Shown piece by piece: positions 7,117-8,130 of a stretch of DNA of 8,130 nt. Position numbers and translations under genes: made by a program. The stretch lies in NCBI GenBank assembly GCA_963922715.1, contig CAWUJT010000100.1, positions 1-8,130 on the forward strand, written 5' to 3'. How positions within the stretch are numbered: position 1 is the stretch's first letter; the number at the start of each line of letters is the position of its first letter. Source of the stretch: CAWUJT01 sp963922715. Lineage in GTDB: Bacteria > Pseudomonadota > Alphaproteobacteria > Rhodobacterales > Rhodobacteraceae. Under the pieces are notes generated by a model that made no database searches, was not told the DNA's origin, and worked only from the letters and a program-made list of their open reading frames with translations.

Positions 7117-7371
7117 TTGGTTGTTTTTACAGGATTTATCTTATCCTATGACAGCGTGTTGCGAAATTATGGATATGACATTGACACCTTAAAGCAAAAA
7201 CGACCTATGATCGGTTATGACGAAATACGCGCAGGCGAACAGGGTGTCCTCTCAGCGGGATCAATTTGTGTATCTCATAACGTTATGAAAAATATACGTA
7301 TTCCCTATTTTGTTAAAAAAATTTGGGAATTGACGAAAAAAGTCCTTGCGCAGCTTGGCGCAGAAACGTAA
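7117..7371 (+). CDS. Doubtful 84-residue open frame
   Basis: The frame starts with TTG and predicts a protein with a short hydrophobic start (VVFTGFIL, residues 2-9) and a lysine-rich tail ending near KKVLAQLGAET. An internal ATG at 7207 could give a shorter product. No family is recognised. It crosses the 14-bp palindrome at 7275-7288 and the TTGACA at 7181, which looks more like control DNA than a gene. I see no Shine-Dalgarno for the TTG start. It could be chance or a decayed gene end. Confidence 0.15.
   Translation: MVVFTGFILSYDSVLRNYGYDIDTLKQKRPMIGYDEIRAGEQGVLSAGSICVSHNVMKNIRIPYFVKKIWELTKKVLAQLGAET
7275..7288. repeat. 14-bp perfect palindrome
   Basis: TCATAACGTTATGA equals its own reverse complement. 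It lies in the AT-rich region between tyrC and the rRNA genes, and about 90 nt after TTGACA at 7181. It is suggestive of a dimeric regulator site, but no partner gene is visible, and a stem of seven base pairs without a loop is not a terminator. A smaller ATACGTAT palindrome follows at 7294-7301. Confidence 0.4.
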
Positions 7372-7542
7372 ATACACCTTCACGAGTTGAGCAAATGCGC
7401 TTCTCAAAATAAATTGTCTGATCTCGTTCGGGCAAAAAACAAAAACTCTGAGGTAAGAACGCAGGTCGCGCAAAAAGGCGCTAACCGGTGGTTTTGTCTC
7501 TTGCTATTTGAAAATTTGTTTTTGAAGAGATATGCGGGCAGC

Positions 7543-7572
7543 TTGACCTTATTCGACGGAAAAGCTTCTCAT
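7543..7572 (+). promoter_or_regulatory. Candidate rRNA operon promoter
   Basis: TTGACC (7543-7548, 5/6 to consensus) is followed after 18 bp by TCTCAT (7567-7572, 4/6). Transcription from it would begin near 7580 and give a leader of about 150 nt before 16S, a plausible length for Rhodobacterales. Upstream, 7505-7526 is AT-rich, which could act as an UP-like element. The TTGAC start with a poor -10 fits rRNA promoters in this group, but this is a prediction by inspection. Confidence 0.45.
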
Positions 7573-7611
7573 ATCGGCTCTGTAGTCTTCGGGCGATGAT
7601 CAGAGTGTCAG

Positions 7612-7661
7612 CTTCACTGTTTGTCGGCTACGTTTCTTTCAGAAACAGCTGCAAACAGAAG
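7612..7661 (+). other. Long stem-loop in the rRNA leader
   Basis: Outer pairs are CTT (7612-7614) with AAG (7659-7661) and CTGTTTG (7617-7623) with CAAACAG (7652-7658). GCT (7627-7629) pairs with AGC (7647-7649), and the top helix is GTTTCT (7632-7637) with AGAAAC (7641-7646) around a TTC loop. About 19 base pairs with small bulges fit in 50 nt. There is no following T-run, so it is unlikely to be a terminator. It probably helps leader folding, antitermination or RNase processing. Confidence 0.5.
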
Positions 7662-7664
7662 ATG

Positions 7665-7684
7665 GCCCCGAGTGACATCGGGGC
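7665..7684 (+). other. GC-rich hairpin in the rRNA leader
   Basis: GCCCCGA (7665-7671) pairs perfectly with TCGGGGC (7678-7684) around the 6-nt loop GTGACA. It follows directly after the longer stem-loop and precedes the 16S start by about 41 nt. No T-run follows. A third small stem, AATGC/GCATT (7710-7714 and 7720-7724), touches the mature 16S 5' end and may mark processing. Confidence 0.5.
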
Positions 7685-7725
7685 GATGTGCAGAGGTTCG
7701 AACGTCAAGAATGCAGATTGCATTT

Positions 7726-8130
<405 letters not shown>

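Larger units (their letters stand above)
7082..7725. other. AT-richer spacer before the rRNA operon, no confident gene
   Basis: This 644-bp stretch is visibly AT-richer than the genes on its left. It includes an open frame of 84 codons (7117-7371, TTG start) and another of 70 (7387-7599, TTG start). Neither has a recognisable family, a good Shine-Dalgarno or a conserved-looking motif, so I leave both as unproven. Non-coding signals are better supported: TTGACA (7181-7186), a perfect 14-bp palindrome TCATAACGTTATGA (7275-7288), the -35-like TTGACC (7543-7548), and two leader hairpins (7612-7661 and 7665-7684). I see no clear terminator for tyrC. Confidence 0.6.

Noticed and set aside
7387..7599. 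70-codon frame before the rRNA genes
   Set aside because: TTG start without Shine-Dalgarno, overlaps the likely rRNA promoter, no motif.
7665..7684. Rho-independent terminator after tyrC
   Set aside because: A good stem but no T-run follows, and it lies inside the rRNA leader, where a terminator would stop rRNA synthesis.

Overview
The window looks like a chromosomal segment from an alphaproteobacterium of the order Rhodobacterales, probably the marine Roseobacter group. Two things point there. The 5' part of a 16S rRNA gene at the right end reads like Rhodobacteraceae 16S, from the CAACTTGAGAGTTTG start to the TTAGACAATGGGCGAAAGCC region. The protein-coding genes also resemble that group. 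I cannot name a genus from this stretch.

Layout from left to right: (1) 1-181, a non-coding AT-rich stretch with small direct and inverted repeats. (2) A minus-strand gene (182-646) for a small exported DUF4174-type protein, divergent from everything to its right. (3) Two tandem plus-strand paralogues (782-1741 and 1916-2827) related to sulfotransferases. The second keeps a recognisable PAPS-binding loop and 3'-phosphate motif; the first has lost both. (4) A full-length methylmalonyl-CoA mutase gene (2817-4967) whose start overlaps the end of the second paralogue. (5) A hisC-tyrC pair (5058-6146 and 6143-7081) with a 4-nt ATGA overlap, linking a HisC-family aminotransferase to prephenate/arogenate dehydrogenase. 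(6) An AT-richer spacer (7082-7725) with no convincing gene but with promoter-like hexamers, a 14-bp palindrome and two leader hairpins. (7) The start of an rRNA operon, with 16S from about 7726 running off the window.

Functionally, methylmalonyl-CoA mutase converts (R)-methylmalonyl-CoA to succinyl-CoA at the end of propionate and odd-chain/branched-chain catabolism. HisC serves histidine synthesis and possibly aromatic amino acid transamination, and TyrC commits prephenate or arogenate to tyrosine. No mobile element, CRISPR array or tRNA was seen. The least ordinary parts are the degenerate/intact sulfotransferase-like pair joined to the mutase gene, and the structured rRNA leader. I did not find a clearly new multi-gene system.
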